Shown here piece after piece: positions 53,016-62,620 of a DNA stretch of 64,000 nucleotides. Source of the stretch: an uncultured Alphaproteobacteria bacterium (GTDB lineage Bacteria; Pseudomonadota; Alphaproteobacteria; Geminicoccales; Geminicoccaceae). Under the pieces are notes generated by a model. That model was not told where the DNA came from. It did no database searches and saw only the letters and a program-made list of their open reading frames with translations. The stretch lies in contig CALKJU010000040.1 of the NCBI GenBank assembly GCA_937995535.1, positions 62,001 to 126,000 on the forward strand, given 5' to 3'. A program made the position numbers and the translations under genes. Numbering within the stretch: position 1 is the stretch's first letter; each line of letters begins with the position of its first letter.

Positions 53016-53924
53016 TCACTCGGCCGCCGGGTCGGTGGCGAGCAGCACGATCGAAATACGCCGGTTGCGCGCGTCGTTGGGATCGGCGGCGAACAGCGGC
53101 TCGGCGTCGGCTCGCCCGACCACCTCGGCGACCCGCTGCGGCGCCAGACCGGCGGCCAGCATCACCCGGCGGGTCGCGTCGGCGCGGGCGCTCGACAGGC
53201 GCCAGTTGTCATAGTTGGCGGAGACGAACGGACGGGCGTCGGTATGGCCGCGGATCGACAGCCGGTTCGGCAGCGCCGCCACGGCCTGGGTCACGATCCG
53301 CAAGAGCCGCTCGGTGTGCGGATGCATGCGGTCGCTGCCGCTCGGGAACATCGCCAGGTTCTCCCGGTCGAGGAGCTGGATCCGCAGGCCCTCGGGCGTG
53401 CGCTCGACAAGGATGCTGTCGGCGAAGGCGCCGAGGTCCTCGGACCGCGCCAGAGCCTGGAAGATCGCGGTCTTGGCGGTCTCGAAACGGTCGGCCGTCT
53501 GCGCCTCCGCGCGCGCCGCCGCCGACAGGTCGGCGGCGTCCTCCAGCGCGCGATCCTCGGACATCGCGACCGCCGCAGCGTCCTCGGTCGTCTCGGCGGT
53601 CGGCAGCGACGGGTCGGCGAAGGCCGGCGTCGAGCTCTGCCGGTCGAACATCGGCCGCGGCGGGGTCATGACGATCCCGTTGATCACACCGGCGACACCG
53701 CCGGGGACCCCCTCATTGTCGCTGGCGTCGGTGAAATATTCGGCGATCCCCTTGAGCGTTTCCTCGCTCGAGGTGCTGAGCAGCCAGAGCATCAGGAAGA
53801 AGGCCATCATCGCCGTGACGAAGTCGGCGTAGGCGACCTTCCAGGCGCCACCGTGATGGCCGTGATGCCCGTCCTCGCCGACCCGACGGATCAGCAGCGG
53901 CGTCTTGCCAGCCTTGGCCGCCAT
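53016..53924 (-). CDS. motB: flagellar stator protein MotB
   Basis: 302 residues. The single helix (about 33-53: KVAYADFVTAMMAFFLMLWL) includes the essential proton-carrying Asp. A plug/linker region and a C-terminal OmpA-type peptidoglycan-binding domain follow (IRGHTDARPFVSANYDNWRLSSARAD, NRRISIVLLA). Twelve His/Gly residues precede the helix. With motA it forms the flagellar motor stator. It follows motA by 9 nt; no other flagellar genes are in the window. Confidence 0.93.
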   Translation of the reverse strand: MAAKAGKTPLLIRRVGEDGHHGHHGGAWKVAYADFVTAMMAFFLMLWLLSTSSEETLKGIAEYFTDASDNEGVPGGVAGVINGIVMTPPRPMFDRQSSTPAFADPSLPTAETTEDAAAVAMSEDRALEDAADLSAAARAEAQTADRFETAKTAIFQALARSEDLGAFADSILVERTPEGLRIQLLDRENLAMFPSGSDRMHPHTERLLRIVTQAVAALPNRLSIRGHTDARPFVSANYDNWRLSSARADATRRVMLAAGLAPQRVAEVVGRADAEPLFAADPNDARNRRISIVLLATDPAAE

Positions 53925-53933
53925 CGCGCTGCC

Positions 53934-54812
53934 TCACTTGGCCAGCGGGTCGGCCGGGAGGCCGTTCAGCACCTCGTCGAGCTCGTGAAAGCTCGGCTGC
54001 AGAATGCTCGGCACGTTGGCGCGGGCCAGCTCGACCGCGATCGGCGCCGAGTGGCCGTGCAGGTAGGCGACGATGCAGTCGCGGATGATGGCGTAGAACT
54101 GGCCGTCCTGCTCGTAGGCGTCACGCAGCCGGGCGGCGATCGGCCCGACGAAGCCGTAGGCGAGGAACACCCCGAGGAACGTGCCGACGAGCGCGCCGCC
54201 GATCATCTTGCCCAGGATCTCGACCGGCTGGTCGATGTGGCTCATGGTCTTCACGATGCCCAGCACGGCGGCGACGATGCCCAAGGCCGGCAGGGCGTCG
54301 GCGATGTTCTGCAGCGCGTTGGCCCGGGCCAGCGTCTCATGGTGATGCTTCCTGATCGCCCGCTGCATGCAGTCCTCGACCTGATAGGGATCGTCCATGC
54401 TCATCGTCATCATGCGCAGCGTGTCGGCGATGAAATCGAGCGCGAAATGATCCTTCTGGATGCGCGGGAAGCGGCCGAACAGCTCGCTCTCGTGCGGCCG
54501 CTCCAGGTGCGCCTCCAGGGCCAGCGCCCCCTTGGTCTTGAGCAGCTTGACCAGCATGAACATCAAGGACAGCAGGTCGCGATAGTCGGAGCGCGACCAG
54601 CGTGGGCCGCCGACGACCATCTTGAGGTCGCCGAGCGCGCCTTTGACCACGTGCGGGCCGTTGGCGATCAGCAGCGTGCCGGCGGCGGCCCCGCCGATCA
54701 TCATCAGCTCGAACGGCAGCGCCTTGAGGATGATGCCGAAGCTCCCGCCCGCGAGCAGGTAGCCGCCGAACACCATGCCGATGACGCAGACGAAGCCGAC
54801 GATCGCGAGCAT
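53934..54812 (-). CDS. motA: flagellar stator protein MotA
   Basis: 292 residues. Four helices: 2-20, 33-52, about 170-190 and 200-222. Characteristic IGFVCVIGMVFGGYLLAGG, LPALGIVAAVLGIVKTM and GGALVGTFLGVFLAYGFVGPIA. The cytoplasmic loop (about 75-160) has charged residues for torque. Length and motifs are typical. A GTTAACCGA motif lies upstream at 54868-54876, also found upstream of dapA. Confidence 0.94.
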   Translation of the reverse strand: MLAIVGFVCVIGMVFGGYLLAGGSFGIILKALPFELMMIGGAAAGTLLIANGPHVVKGALGDLKMVVGGPRWSRSDYRDLLSLMFMLVKLLKTKGALALEAHLERPHESELFGRFPRIQKDHFALDFIADTLRMMTMSMDDPYQVEDCMQRAIRKHHHETLARANALQNIADALPALGIVAAVLGIVKTMSHIDQPVEILGKMIGGALVGTFLGVFLAYGFVGPIAARLRDAYEQDGQFYAIIRDCIVAYLHGHSAPIAVELARANVPSILQPSFHELDEVLNGLPADPLAK

Positions 54813-54884
54813 CCGGGCCCCGACGCTGGAGACGCGAGCGCAGCCCTTAGCGAAGCCCGGCCAAGATTCGGTTAACTGGCGCGG

Positions 54885-55358
54885 TCACCCGGCGCCGTGG
54901 CGCAGGATCCGCGCCTTCTCGCGCTGCCAGTCGCGTTCCTTCTCGGCGGCGCGCTTGTCGTGCAGCTTCCGGCCGCGCGCGAGCCCGAGCTCGACCTTGG
55001 CGAAACCTCGCGGCGAGAAGTACAGGGCCAGCGGAACCACCGTCATTCCCTTGCGCTGCACGGCGCCCAAGAGGCGCTCCATCTCGCGTCGGTGCACGAG
55101 AAGCTTGCGCGGCCTTCTCGTCTCATGGTTGAAACGGGTCGCCTTGTCATACTCGGGAATGTAGGCGTTGAAGAGCCACAGCTCGCCGCCCATCGCCCCG
55201 GCATGCGCCTCGCCGATCGTCGCGCGGCCGGCGCGCAGCGACTTGACCTCGGTGCCGGTCAGCACGAGCCCGGCCTCGATCCGCTCCTCGATGTCGTAGT
55301 TGTGGAACGCCTTGCGGTTGTCGGCGATCCGCCGGCGTTCGGCGACAGCCTGCGTCAT
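54885..55358 (-). CDS. smpB: tmRNA-binding protein SmpB
   Basis: 157 residues. Signature [31 protein letters not shown] and the C-terminal basic [21 protein letters not shown]. It delivers tmRNA to stalled ribosomes (trans-translation). The ssrA gene is not in the window. It starts 6 nt after dapA and is therefore likely co-transcribed, a common order in Alphaproteobacteria. Confidence 0.97.
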   Translation of the reverse strand: MTQAVAERRRIADNRKAFHNYDIEERIEAGLVLTGTEVKSLRAGRATIGEAHAGAMGGELWLFNAYIPEYDKATRFNHETRRPRKLLVHRREMERLLGAVQRKGMTVVPLALYFSPRGFAKVELGLARGRKLHDKRAAEKERDWQREKARILRHGAG

Positions 55359-55364
55359 CGCCGG

Positions 55365-56240
55365 TCAGGCGTCGATCCCGACCGCCGCCAACGCCGCGTC
55401 GACGTGCGCCCGCGAGGCCTCGCTCAGCCCGACCAACGGCAGGCGCACCTCCTCGGTGCACTTGCCCATCCGGGCGAGCGCGTACTTGGTCGGCGCCGGG
55501 CTCGTCTCGCAGAACAGGGCGCGGTGCAGCGGCAGGAGTCGCCGCTGCAGCGCCAGGGCCTCGTCCGGCCGACCTTCACGCCACGCCTCGTGCATCGCCG
55601 CGCACAACGCCGGCGCCACGTTGGCCGTCACCGAGATGCAGCCATGCCCGCCATGGGCGAGGAAGGCCAGGGCGTTCCCGTCCTCGCCCGAGAGCTGGCA
55701 GAACTCCGCCCCGCAGCGCTGCGCCGTCAGCAGCGGACGGACGATGTCGGCGGTGGCGTCCTTGACCCCGACGATGCGCGGCAGCTCCGCCAGGCGGGCC
55801 ATCGTCTCGACGCTCATGTCGACCACCGAACGGCCCGGGATATTGTAGATGATGATCGGGATCTCCGTGGCGTCGTGGATCGCGCGATAATGTGCGTAGA
55901 GCCCGTCCTGCGTCGGCTTGTTGTAATAGGGGGTGACGATCAGGGCGGCGTCGGCGCCGACCCGGGCGGCGTGGCGGGTCAGGCTGATCGCCTCGGCCGT
56001 CGCGTTGGAGCCGGTCCCGGCGATCACCGGCCGCCGGCGCGCCACCGTCTCGATGCACAGCTCGACGACCCGCTCGTGCTCCGCATGGCTCAAGGTCGGG
56101 CTCTCGCCGGTCGTCCCGACCGGCACGAAGCCGTGCGTGCCCTGCGTCACATGCCACGCGACGAGGTCCTGGAAGGCGCGCTCGTCGATCCGGCCGTTGC
56201 GGAACGGCGTGACGAGGGCGACGATCGAGCCGTGGAACAT
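55365..56240 (-). CDS. dapA: 4-hydroxy-tetrahydrodipicolinate synthase
   Basis: 291 residues. Condenses pyruvate with aspartate semialdehyde in lysine and diaminopimelate synthesis. Key residues: GTTGESPTL near 43, [14 protein letters not shown] and IIYNIPGRS (catalytic Tyr at about 132), and [10 protein letters not shown] (Schiff-base Lys at about 161). Complete and normal length. Divergent from slt by 50 nt. Confidence 0.95.
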   Translation of the reverse strand: MFHGSIVALVTPFRNGRIDERAFQDLVAWHVTQGTHGFVPVGTTGESPTLSHAEHERVVELCIETVARRRPVIAGTGSNATAEAISLTRHAARVGADAALIVTPYYNKPTQDGLYAHYRAIHDATEIPIIIYNIPGRSVVDMSVETMARLAELPRIVGVKDATADIVRPLLTAQRCGAEFCQLSGEDGNALAFLAHGGHGCISVTANVAPALCAAMHEAWREGRPDEALALQRRLLPLHRALFCETSPAPTKYALARMGKCTEEVRLPLVGLSEASRAHVDAALAAVGIDA

Positions 56241-56290
56241 CTGCGCCCGCCGCGTTTGGCTTCATCGTCGGTTAACGGCCGGACACCATA

Positions 56291-58354
56291 GTGATGCGGA
56301 TGATGCAGGACAAGGCGGCCAACCTCGGCAGGACGGGGCTGCGGACCGGCGGCGCCGGATTCCGGCTCCTGCTCACCGTGGTCGCGCTCGTCGCGGTCGC
56401 ATCGGGCGCCGCTGCCGCCGCGGCGCTGGGGCCGCAGGCGCGCGACGCCGCGCAACGCGCGCTGAGCGCCGCGGAGAGTGGGCGCTGGGCGGTGGCCGAG
56501 ACGCACGCGCGGGCTGCCGGCTCGGCCGAGCTGAACGACTATCTCCGCTGGCTGCGGCTGCGCGACGAGCGCGTCACGGCGCCGATCGCCGAGTACGCGT
56601 CCTTCCTCGCCGAGCGCAGCGACTGGCCGGGGCTCGGGCCGCTGCGCGCGCGCGCCGAGACCGTGCTCGCCGACCAGGCCGACGACCGCACGGTGCTGGC
56701 CTTCTTCGCGGACGCCGAGCCGACCACGGGCAAGGGCCGGGTCCGGCTCGCGACCGCGCTCCTCGCCGCCGGCCACGAGCGCCGCGCGACCGAGCTGCTG
56801 CGCCGTGCCTGGGTCGAGGACGATCTCGGCGAAAGCGAGGAGCGCGCCATCCTCGCCGCCCATGGCGGCCGCCTGCAGGCGGCCGATCACCGCGCGCGCC
56901 TCGACCGGCTGCTGTGGGATGGGCGCGAGGCGGCGGCACGACGGATGCTCGCGCGCGTCGATGCCGGCCACCGGGCGCTCGCCGAGGCACGGCTGCGCCT
57001 GCGTGGCGACCGCTCGCCGGATGCCGCCGTCGCCGCCGTGCCGCCTGACCTGCTCGGCATGCCCGGGCTCGCCTACGAGCGGGTGCGCTGGCGCCGGATC
57101 AAGGGGCTCGACGGCGCGGCGCAGGCGATTCTTCTCGACCCGCCGGGCACGCTCGTCCGGCCGAAGCTGTGGTGGGACGAGCGCCTGATCCAGGTGCGGC
57201 GGGCGCTGCGCGCCGGTCAGCACCGGCTGGCCTACCGGCTCGCCGCCGGCCACGGGCTCGACGCCGGCGCCGAACTTGCCGAGGCCGAGTGGACCTCCGG
57301 CTGGCTGGCGCTGCGGTTCACCAACGAGCCGGAGCGGGCCGCGGCCCATTTCCAGCGCATGGCGGGTGTGGTCCGCACGCCGATCAGCCGGGCGCGGGCG
57401 TCCTATTGGGCGGGACGGGCGGCGGCGGCCCTCGGGCGGCCCGAGGAGGCGCAGCGCCACTATCGTGACGCTGCCGGCTTCCCGCAGGCCTTCTACGGCC
57501 AGCTCGCCGCGGCCGAGCTGGGTCTCGTGATCCAGCCCAGGTCGACCCAGGCGGCGGCCGCTCCGGTCGCCGATCCCGCTGATCACGCCCTCGGCCGGAC
57601 CGCCCGCCTGCTGTGCGAGCTCGGCGCCTACGAGCGCGCCGTGCCGTTCGTCGTCCAACTGGCGCGCAGCGCCAGCGACGATGCGGCGGCGCGCGGCGCG
57701 CTGCGGCTCGCGCGCAACTGCGGCCGCGCCGACCTCGCCGTCCGCGCCGCCAAGGCGCTACCGCCGGAGCGCGAAGTCGCGCTGGACACGAGCCACCCGG
57801 TACCCCGGATCGCAGCCCTGACCGCGCGCCGGCCGGGCCTGCCCGAGCCCGCCCTGCGCCTCGCCGTGACCCGGCAGGAGAGCCAGTTCGATCCCGCCGC
57901 GCGCAGCCCGGCCGGGGCGCGGGGCCTGATGCAGCTGATGCCGCCCACGGCCCGTTCGATGGCGCGGGACCTCGGCGTGCCGTTCGCCGTCGAGCGGCTG
58001 ACCCGCGATCCCGAGTACAATGCGCGCCTCGGCGTCCGCTACCTCGAGCGGCAGCTCGCCCGCTTCGACGGCGAGGCGGTGCTGGCGCTCGCCGCCTACA
58101 ATGCGGGGCCGGGCCGGGTGGCCGAATGGCTCGCGACCTACGGCGATCCGCGCGGCGGCGACGCCCATCAGTGGATCGACTGGATCGAGCAGATCCCGTT
58201 CACGGAGACCCGCAACTACGTGCAGCGGGTGCTCGAGAGCCGCGAGGTCTATGCGCGGCGCCTGGAGGCGCCGAGCGCGACACAGCTCGTCGCGGTGCGC
58301 CCGGACCAGCTCCGGCAGGCGGACCGCTCGCCAGCGGAGGACGAGCCGACCTGA
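56291..58354 (+). CDS. slt: soluble lytic murein transglycosylase
   Basis: 687 residues with a GTG start at 56291 (ATG follows as codon 2). N-terminal signal anchor (FRLLLTVVALVAVASGAAAAAA), a long alpha-superhelical region (about 60-500) typical of Slt70, and the C-terminal catalytic SLT domain (about 520-650) with RQESQFDPAARSPAGARGLM (catalytic Glu) and AYNAGPGRV. Cuts peptidoglycan glycan strands to 1,6-anhydro ends in the periplasm. Next to dapA, a partner in peptidoglycan metabolism. Confidence 0.93.
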   Translation: MMRMMQDKAANLGRTGLRTGGAGFRLLLTVVALVAVASGAAAAAALGPQARDAAQRALSAAESGRWAVAETHARAAGSAELNDYLRWLRLRDERVTAPIAEYASFLAERSDWPGLGPLRARAETVLADQADDRTVLAFFADAEPTTGKGRVRLATALLAAGHERRATELLRRAWVEDDLGESEERAILAAHGGRLQAADHRARLDRLLWDGREAAARRMLARVDAGHRALAEARLRLRGDRSPDAAVAAVPPDLLGMPGLAYERVRWRRIKGLDGAAQAILLDPPGTLVRPKLWWDERLIQVRRALRAGQHRLAYRLAAGHGLDAGAELAEAEWTSGWLALRFTNEPERAAAHFQRMAGVVRTPISRARASYWAGRAAAALGRPEEAQRHYRDAAGFPQAFYGQLAAAELGLVIQPRSTQAAAAPVADPADHALGRTARLLCELGAYERAVPFVVQLARSASDDAAARGALRLARNCGRADLAVRAAKALPPEREVALDTSHPVPRIAALTARRPGLPEPALRLAVTRQESQFDPAARSPAGARGLMQLMPPTARSMARDLGVPFAVERLTRDPEYNARLGVRYLERQLARFDGEAVLALAAYNAGPGRVAEWLATYGDPRGGDAHQWIDWIEQIPFTETRNYVQRVLESREVYARRLEAPSATQLVAVRPDQLRQADRSPAEDEPT

Positions 58355-58424
58355 CGGGACCCGCGGCGTCCTAGGCTCACCAGAGCGATGGGTCGGGCCG
58401 CCGGAGCAACCGGCCGCCGCCGGC

Positions 58425-59111
58425 TCACCCCCACGGGCCGCGGCGGCGGGCTGCTCGGCGCAGCGGCAGCGCGAGCACCAGGCCCGCCACGAACCCGCCG
58501 ATATGCGCCCACCAGGCGACGCCGCCCTCACCGGGCGGGGCCGCCAGCGCCGAGACAATCTGCAGGGTGAACCACACGCCCAGCAGCCAGACCGCCCGAA
58601 CGTGATGCAGGAACATGAACCCGAGCGGGATCAGAACCAGCACCCGGGCGTGCGGGTAGAGGAGCATGTAGGCCCCGAGCACGCCCGAGATGGCCCCGCT
58701 GGCGCCGATCATCGGGATGCGCGAGCCGGGCTCGGGGAGGATCTGCGCCGCGGCGGCGGCGAGCCCGCAGACGAGGTAGAACAGGACGAACCGGCCGTGC
58801 CCCAGGCGGTCCTCGATGTTGTTCCCGAAGATCCACAAGTAGAGCATGTTGCCGAGGAGGTGGCCCCAGCCGCCGTGGAGGAACATCGAGGTCACGAGCG
58901 TCGCCGCCGGCGGCACCCGGGTCAGCTCGGCGGGCAGCCGCGCCTCGCCCAGGAGCACGGCCGGGATCATGCCCCAGCTGTAGACCGCCGCCTCCTGGGC
59001 GCGCGGGTCGAGCGACACCTGCCACAGAAAGACGACGACACAGATGGCGATGAAGGCGACCGTGACGACCGGCGGCCGGTGCGCCGGGTTGTCGTCCCGG
59101 ATCGGAATCAT
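58425..59111 (-). CDS. rhomboid-family intramembrane serine protease
   Basis: 228 residues with about six helices. The catalytic Ser is in GASGAISGVLGAY (about 142) and the His in WAHIGGFVAGLVLAL (about 203). The HGGWGHLLGNMLYLWIFG segment carries the oxyanion-site His and Asn. All catalytic positions are present, so it should be active. Inner membrane. Substrate unknown. It diverges from the molybdopterin subunit gene by 111 nt. Confidence 0.92.
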   Translation of the reverse strand: MIPIRDDNPAHRPPVVTVAFIAICVVVFLWQVSLDPRAQEAAVYSWGMIPAVLLGEARLPAELTRVPPAATLVTSMFLHGGWGHLLGNMLYLWIFGNNIEDRLGHGRFVLFYLVCGLAAAAAQILPEPGSRIPMIGASGAISGVLGAYMLLYPHARVLVLIPLGFMFLHHVRAVWLLGVWFTLQIVSALAAPPGEGGVAWWAHIGGFVAGLVLALPLRRAARRRGPWG

Positions 59112-59222
59112 GCGCCGCCCACCTCGCTCGCAACCGGGCGGCCGCCCTGCTCGCCGCGCCCCTGGCCTCGAGGAACATAGGCGCTATGGTCGCCGCCGAC
59201 ACGGGTCGAGAACAGGTGGATC

Positions 59223-61532
59223 ATGGGGCGCTTCGCGGTCGGCCAGCCTCTGCGCCGCAAGGAGGACGAGCGGCTCGTCACTGGCGGCGGGTCGTACACC
59301 GACGATCTGCAGGTCGCGGGCGCGCTGCACGCGGCGTTCGTCCGCTCGCCCCACGCCCATGCCGACATTCTCGCCATCGACACCGCCACGGCCCGGGCGA
59401 TGCCCGGCGTGGCGGCGGTGCTGACCGCCGCCGACTGCGATGCCGCGGGCCTCGGCCCTTTGCCCTGCCGCGCCCTGCCGCGCCACAACCGGGACGGCCG
59501 CCCGATGCCGGCCACCGAGCGGCCGGTCCTCGCACGGCGGCGCGTGCGCCACGTCGGCGATCCGGTGGCGCTGGTGGTGGCCGAGACCATGGCACAGGCG
59601 CGCGACGCGGCGGAAGCGGTGGAGGTGACCTACGCTCCCCGGCCGGCGGTCACCGACCCGGTCGCCGCGCTGCGTCCTGGCGCCCCCGAACTGTGGCCGG
59701 AAGCGCCGGGCAACCTCGCGCTCGACTGGGAGGCGGGCGACGCCGCCGCGGTCGATCGCCTGCTCGCCGCCGCCCATCACGTGACGCGGGTCGAGCTCGT
59801 CAACAACCGCGTCGTCCCCAACCCGCTCGAGCCGCGCGGCTGCATCGCCACCTATGACGCGGCCACCCAGAGCTACACGCTGCGCACCGGCGGCCAGGGC
59901 GTGCACAGCATGCAGTCGGTGCTCGCCGACGAGGTGCTCAAGGTGCCGAAGGAGCGGCTGCGCGTCGTCCAGGCCGACGTCGGCGGCGGCTTCGGGATGA
60001 AGATCTTCGTCTTTCCCGAGTACCCGGGGTGCCTCCTGGCGGCCCGCCTGACCGGCCGGCCGGTCCGCTGGATCGCCGAGCGCCAGGAGAGCTTCCTCAG
60101 CGACTCCCACGGCCGCGACCATGTCACGACGGTCGAGATCGCGACCGACGCCGACGGCCGGATGATCGCCCTGCGCGCCTCGGCCGTGGCCAATCTCGGC
60201 GCCTATCTCTCGCAGTTCGGACCGTTCATCCCGACCGACGCCGGGGCCAAGATGTACGCCGGCGTGTACCGCTTCGCGGCGGTCCACTTCCAGGTCCGGC
60301 TGGCCTACACCAACACGGTGCCCCTCGATGCCTATCGCGGCGCCGGCCGGCCCGAGGCGGCCTATGCGGTCGAGCGGGCGGTGGACGCGACCGCGCGCGA
60401 ATTGGGCCTCGACCCGGCCGAGCTGCGCCGCCGGAACTTCATCCCGCCCGAGGCGATGCCCTACCGCACGGCGCTGCAGACGACCTATGACAGCGGCGAG
60501 TTCGCCCGGCTGCTCGACGCCGCGCTGGAGCGCGCCGACGTCGCCGGCTTCGCCGCGCGCAAGGCGGCCGCCCGGCGCCTGGGGCGGCTGCTCGGCCTCG
60601 GCATCGCCTACTATGTCGAGCAGTGCGCCGGGGGTGCCGACGAGACGGCGCGGATCGTCGTCGGCGGGGACGGCAAGGTGCGGCTGTTCATCGGCACGCA
60701 GAGCAACGGCCAGGGTCACGCCACCGCCTACGCGCAGATCCTCGCCGACGCGCTCGGTGTGCCGTTCGCGGACATCGAGACGATCCAGGGCGACACGGCA
60801 CTGATCCCGACGGGCCGGGGAACCGGCGGCTCGCGTTCGGTCCCGGTCGGCGGGGTCGCCGCCCAGCGCGCCGCCACAGCCCTGATCGACAAGGGCAAGG
60901 TGCTCGCCGCCGAGGCGCTCGAGGCCGCGGCGGCCGACGTCGCGTTCGCCGACGGCGTCTACCGGGTGCTCGGCACCGACCGGGAGATCGGGCTGGTCGC
61001 GGTGGCCCGCCTCGCCGGGCCGGACGGTCTCGACGCGGCGGCGGCATGGCAGCCGGCGATCGCGACCTTCCCGAACGGCTGCCATGTCTGCGAGATCTCG
61101 ATCGACGCCGAGACCGGCGTGCCGCGGATCGAGCGTTACACCGTCGTCGACGATTTCGGCACGGTGATCAACCCGCTGCTGGTCGAGGGCCAGGTGCACG
61201 GCGGCGTCGGCCAGGGCATCGGCCAGGCGCTCTACGAGGAGACCGTCTACGATCCGGCGAGCGGTCAGCTCCTGACCGGGTCGTTCATGGACTACGCGAT
61301 GCCGCGCGCGGCCGGCGTCCCGGCGATCGACTTCTCGATGATCCCGGTGCCCTGCCGGACCAACCCGATGGGCATGAAGGGAGCCGGCGAGGCCGGCGCG
61401 ATCGGCGCGCCGCCGGCGGTGATCAACGGGCTGGTCGACGCGCTGGCGCATCTCGGCGTGCGCCACGTCGACATGCCGGCGACGCCGCAGCGGCTCTGGC
61501 GGCTCCTCCAGGCCCACCGCGCCACCGCCTGA
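59223..61532 (+). CDS. molybdopterin-binding large subunit of a xanthine/CO/aldehyde dehydrogenase-type hydroxylase
   Basis: 769 residues of the XDH/CoxL family. GQPLRRKEDERLVTGGGSYT at the start, GGGFGMKIFVFPE at about 260, AYRGAGRPE at about 370 (form II-type motif, not the AYRCSFR of true aerobic CO dehydrogenase), IGTQSNGQGHATAYAQI at about 490, and the catalytic Glu in MKGAGEAGAIGAPP at about 720. It needs [2Fe-2S] and FAD partner subunits, but neither gene is in the window. A MoaD-MoaE pair lies 1.1 kb downstream. Probably an aldehyde or N-heterocycle hydroxylase; substrate unknown. Confidence 0.88.
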   Translation: MGRFAVGQPLRRKEDERLVTGGGSYTDDLQVAGALHAAFVRSPHAHADILAIDTATARAMPGVAAVLTAADCDAAGLGPLPCRALPRHNRDGRPMPATERPVLARRRVRHVGDPVALVVAETMAQARDAAEAVEVTYAPRPAVTDPVAALRPGAPELWPEAPGNLALDWEAGDAAAVDRLLAAAHHVTRVELVNNRVVPNPLEPRGCIATYDAATQSYTLRTGGQGVHSMQSVLADEVLKVPKERLRVVQADVGGGFGMKIFVFPEYPGCLLAARLTGRPVRWIAERQESFLSDSHGRDHVTTVEIATDADGRMIALRASAVANLGAYLSQFGPFIPTDAGAKMYAGVYRFAAVHFQVRLAYTNTVPLDAYRGAGRPEAAYAVERAVDATARELGLDPAELRRRNFIPPEAMPYRTALQTTYDSGEFARLLDAALERADVAGFAARKAAARRLGRLLGLGIAYYVEQCAGGADETARIVVGGDGKVRLFIGTQSNGQGHATAYAQILADALGVPFADIETIQGDTALIPTGRGTGGSRSVPVGGVAAQRAATALIDKGKVLAAEALEAAAADVAFADGVYRVLGTDREIGLVAVARLAGPDGLDAAAAWQPAIATFPNGCHVCEISIDAETGVPRIERYTVVDDFGTVINPLLVEGQVHGGVGQGIGQALYEETVYDPASGQLLTGSFMDYAMPRAAGVPAIDFSMIPVPCRTNPMGMKGAGEAGAIGAPPAVINGLVDALAHLGVRHVDMPATPQRLWRLLQAHRATA

Positions 61533-61545
61533 TTTCGCAACCGCC

Positions 61546-62136
61546 TCAGACGGGGATCTCGGCGCCGCGGCCGACCCGACGGATCATCTCGATCAGCTCC
61601 GGCTGGGTTCGCGCCTGCCGGCGATAGAAGTCCGCGAGCGCCGCGCGGAGCCGCCCGCGGCGGCCGAGGATCTCGTCGGCGAAGCCGATCATCCGCGAGT
61701 TCGGCCAGGCCTGCGGGCGGATCACCGCCAGCCGCTCGAACACCGCCGCCTCGTCCTCGGGGTGCTCGCGGGCGAGGAGGATCGCCAGGGCCGCCGTCGA
61801 GCGCGACACGCCGGCGTGGCAGTGGATCAGAAGATGCTCGAGATCGTCACCGGCCGCGAGCAGCTCGTCGCCGAACCGGAGGAGCGCCGCCACATGCTCG
61901 GGTTGTGGCGCGTCGTAACCGGGATACTCGGCGATGACATCGTGGAAGCGCAGGGTCAGCCGATGGTGCCGCCGCCAGGCGCTGAACGCCGTCGGGTCGG
62001 GATAGCCGGGATCGAGGATCGACAGGACGTGCGTCACGGCCGGCTCGCGCGGTCCGTGCAGCTCGTCGAGCCCGCACACGGTCAGGCGCACGAGCCCGGT
62101 GCGCAGCGAGGGCGGAGCGTCCGGCGGCCGGTCCAT
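61546..62136 (-). CDS. dual-specificity-type protein phosphatase
   Basis: 196 residues. The CX5R signature is HCHAGVSRSTAALAILL at about residue 103, with catalytic Cys and Arg. LSILDPGYPDPTAF and LLRFGDELLAAGDDLEHLLI precede it. A helical C-terminal half includes ERLAVIRPQAWPNSRMI. Cytoplasmic cysteine-based phosphatase; substrate unknown. Last gene of the uvrC-pgsA-moaD-moaE cluster, 18 nt after moaE. Confidence 0.85.
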   Translation of the reverse strand: MDRPPDAPPSLRTGLVRLTVCGLDELHGPREPAVTHVLSILDPGYPDPTAFSAWRRHHRLTLRFHDVIAEYPGYDAPQPEHVAALLRFGDELLAAGDDLEHLLIHCHAGVSRSTAALAILLAREHPEDEAAVFERLAVIRPQAWPNSRMIGFADEILGRRGRLRAALADFYRRQARTQPELIEMIRRVGRGAEIPV

Positions 62137-62154
62137 GGGTGATCGTCCGATGAT

Positions 62155-62616
62155 CTATGCGGCGGCGTGCTGCCAGCGGCGAGCGGCCGCCTCGTCGCTG
62201 TCGCGGGCGTCGACCCAGCGCTCGCCCTCGGCTGTCTCCTCGAGCTTCCAGAACGGCGCTCGCGTCTTCAGCCAGTCGATGAGGAACGCGCAAGCGTCGA
62301 GCGCGGCGGCGCGGTGTGCGGACGCCGTGAGGACGAGGACGATCGGCTCGCCGGGCAGCAGGCGTCCGCAGCGGTGGACGACGAGCACGTCGTGCAGCGG
62401 CCAGCGCCGCCGCGCCTCGTCCTCGATGCGCCCGATCTCGGCCTCGGTCATGCCGGGATAGTGCTCGAGGGTCATCGCGGAGACCGGGGTACCGCCATGC
62501 TCGTCACGACAGACGCCGATGAAGCTGGCGATCCCGCCGCTGGACCGGCGTCCGGCGAGGAAGGCGGCGATCTCGGCCGCCGCGTCGAACGGCTCGGCCT
62601 GCACCCGCACGGTCAT
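62155..62616 (-). CDS. moaE: molybdopterin synthase catalytic subunit MoaE
   Basis: 153 residues. GIASFIGVCRDEHGG near 28, LEHYPGMTEAEIGRIEDEA, VVHRCGRLLPGEPIVLVLTAS and APFWKLE (catalytic Lys) identify MoaE. It transfers sulfur from thiocarboxylated MoaD to precursor Z, forming molybdopterin. Directly follows moaD by 4 nt. Supplies the cofactor for the nearby hydroxylase subunit. Confidence 0.95.
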   Translation of the reverse strand: MTVRVQAEPFDAAAEIAAFLAGRRSSGGIASFIGVCRDEHGGTPVSAMTLEHYPGMTEAEIGRIEDEARRRWPLHDVLVVHRCGRLLPGEPIVLVLTASAHRAAALDACAFLIDWLKTRAPFWKLEETAEGERWVDARDSDEAAARRWQHAAA

Positions 62617-62620
62617 CGCC

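Noticed and set aside
59223-61532. Aerobic CO dehydrogenase large subunit CoxL form I
   Set aside because: The active-site loop reads AYRGAGRPE rather than AYRCSFR, and coxS/coxM are not adjacent.
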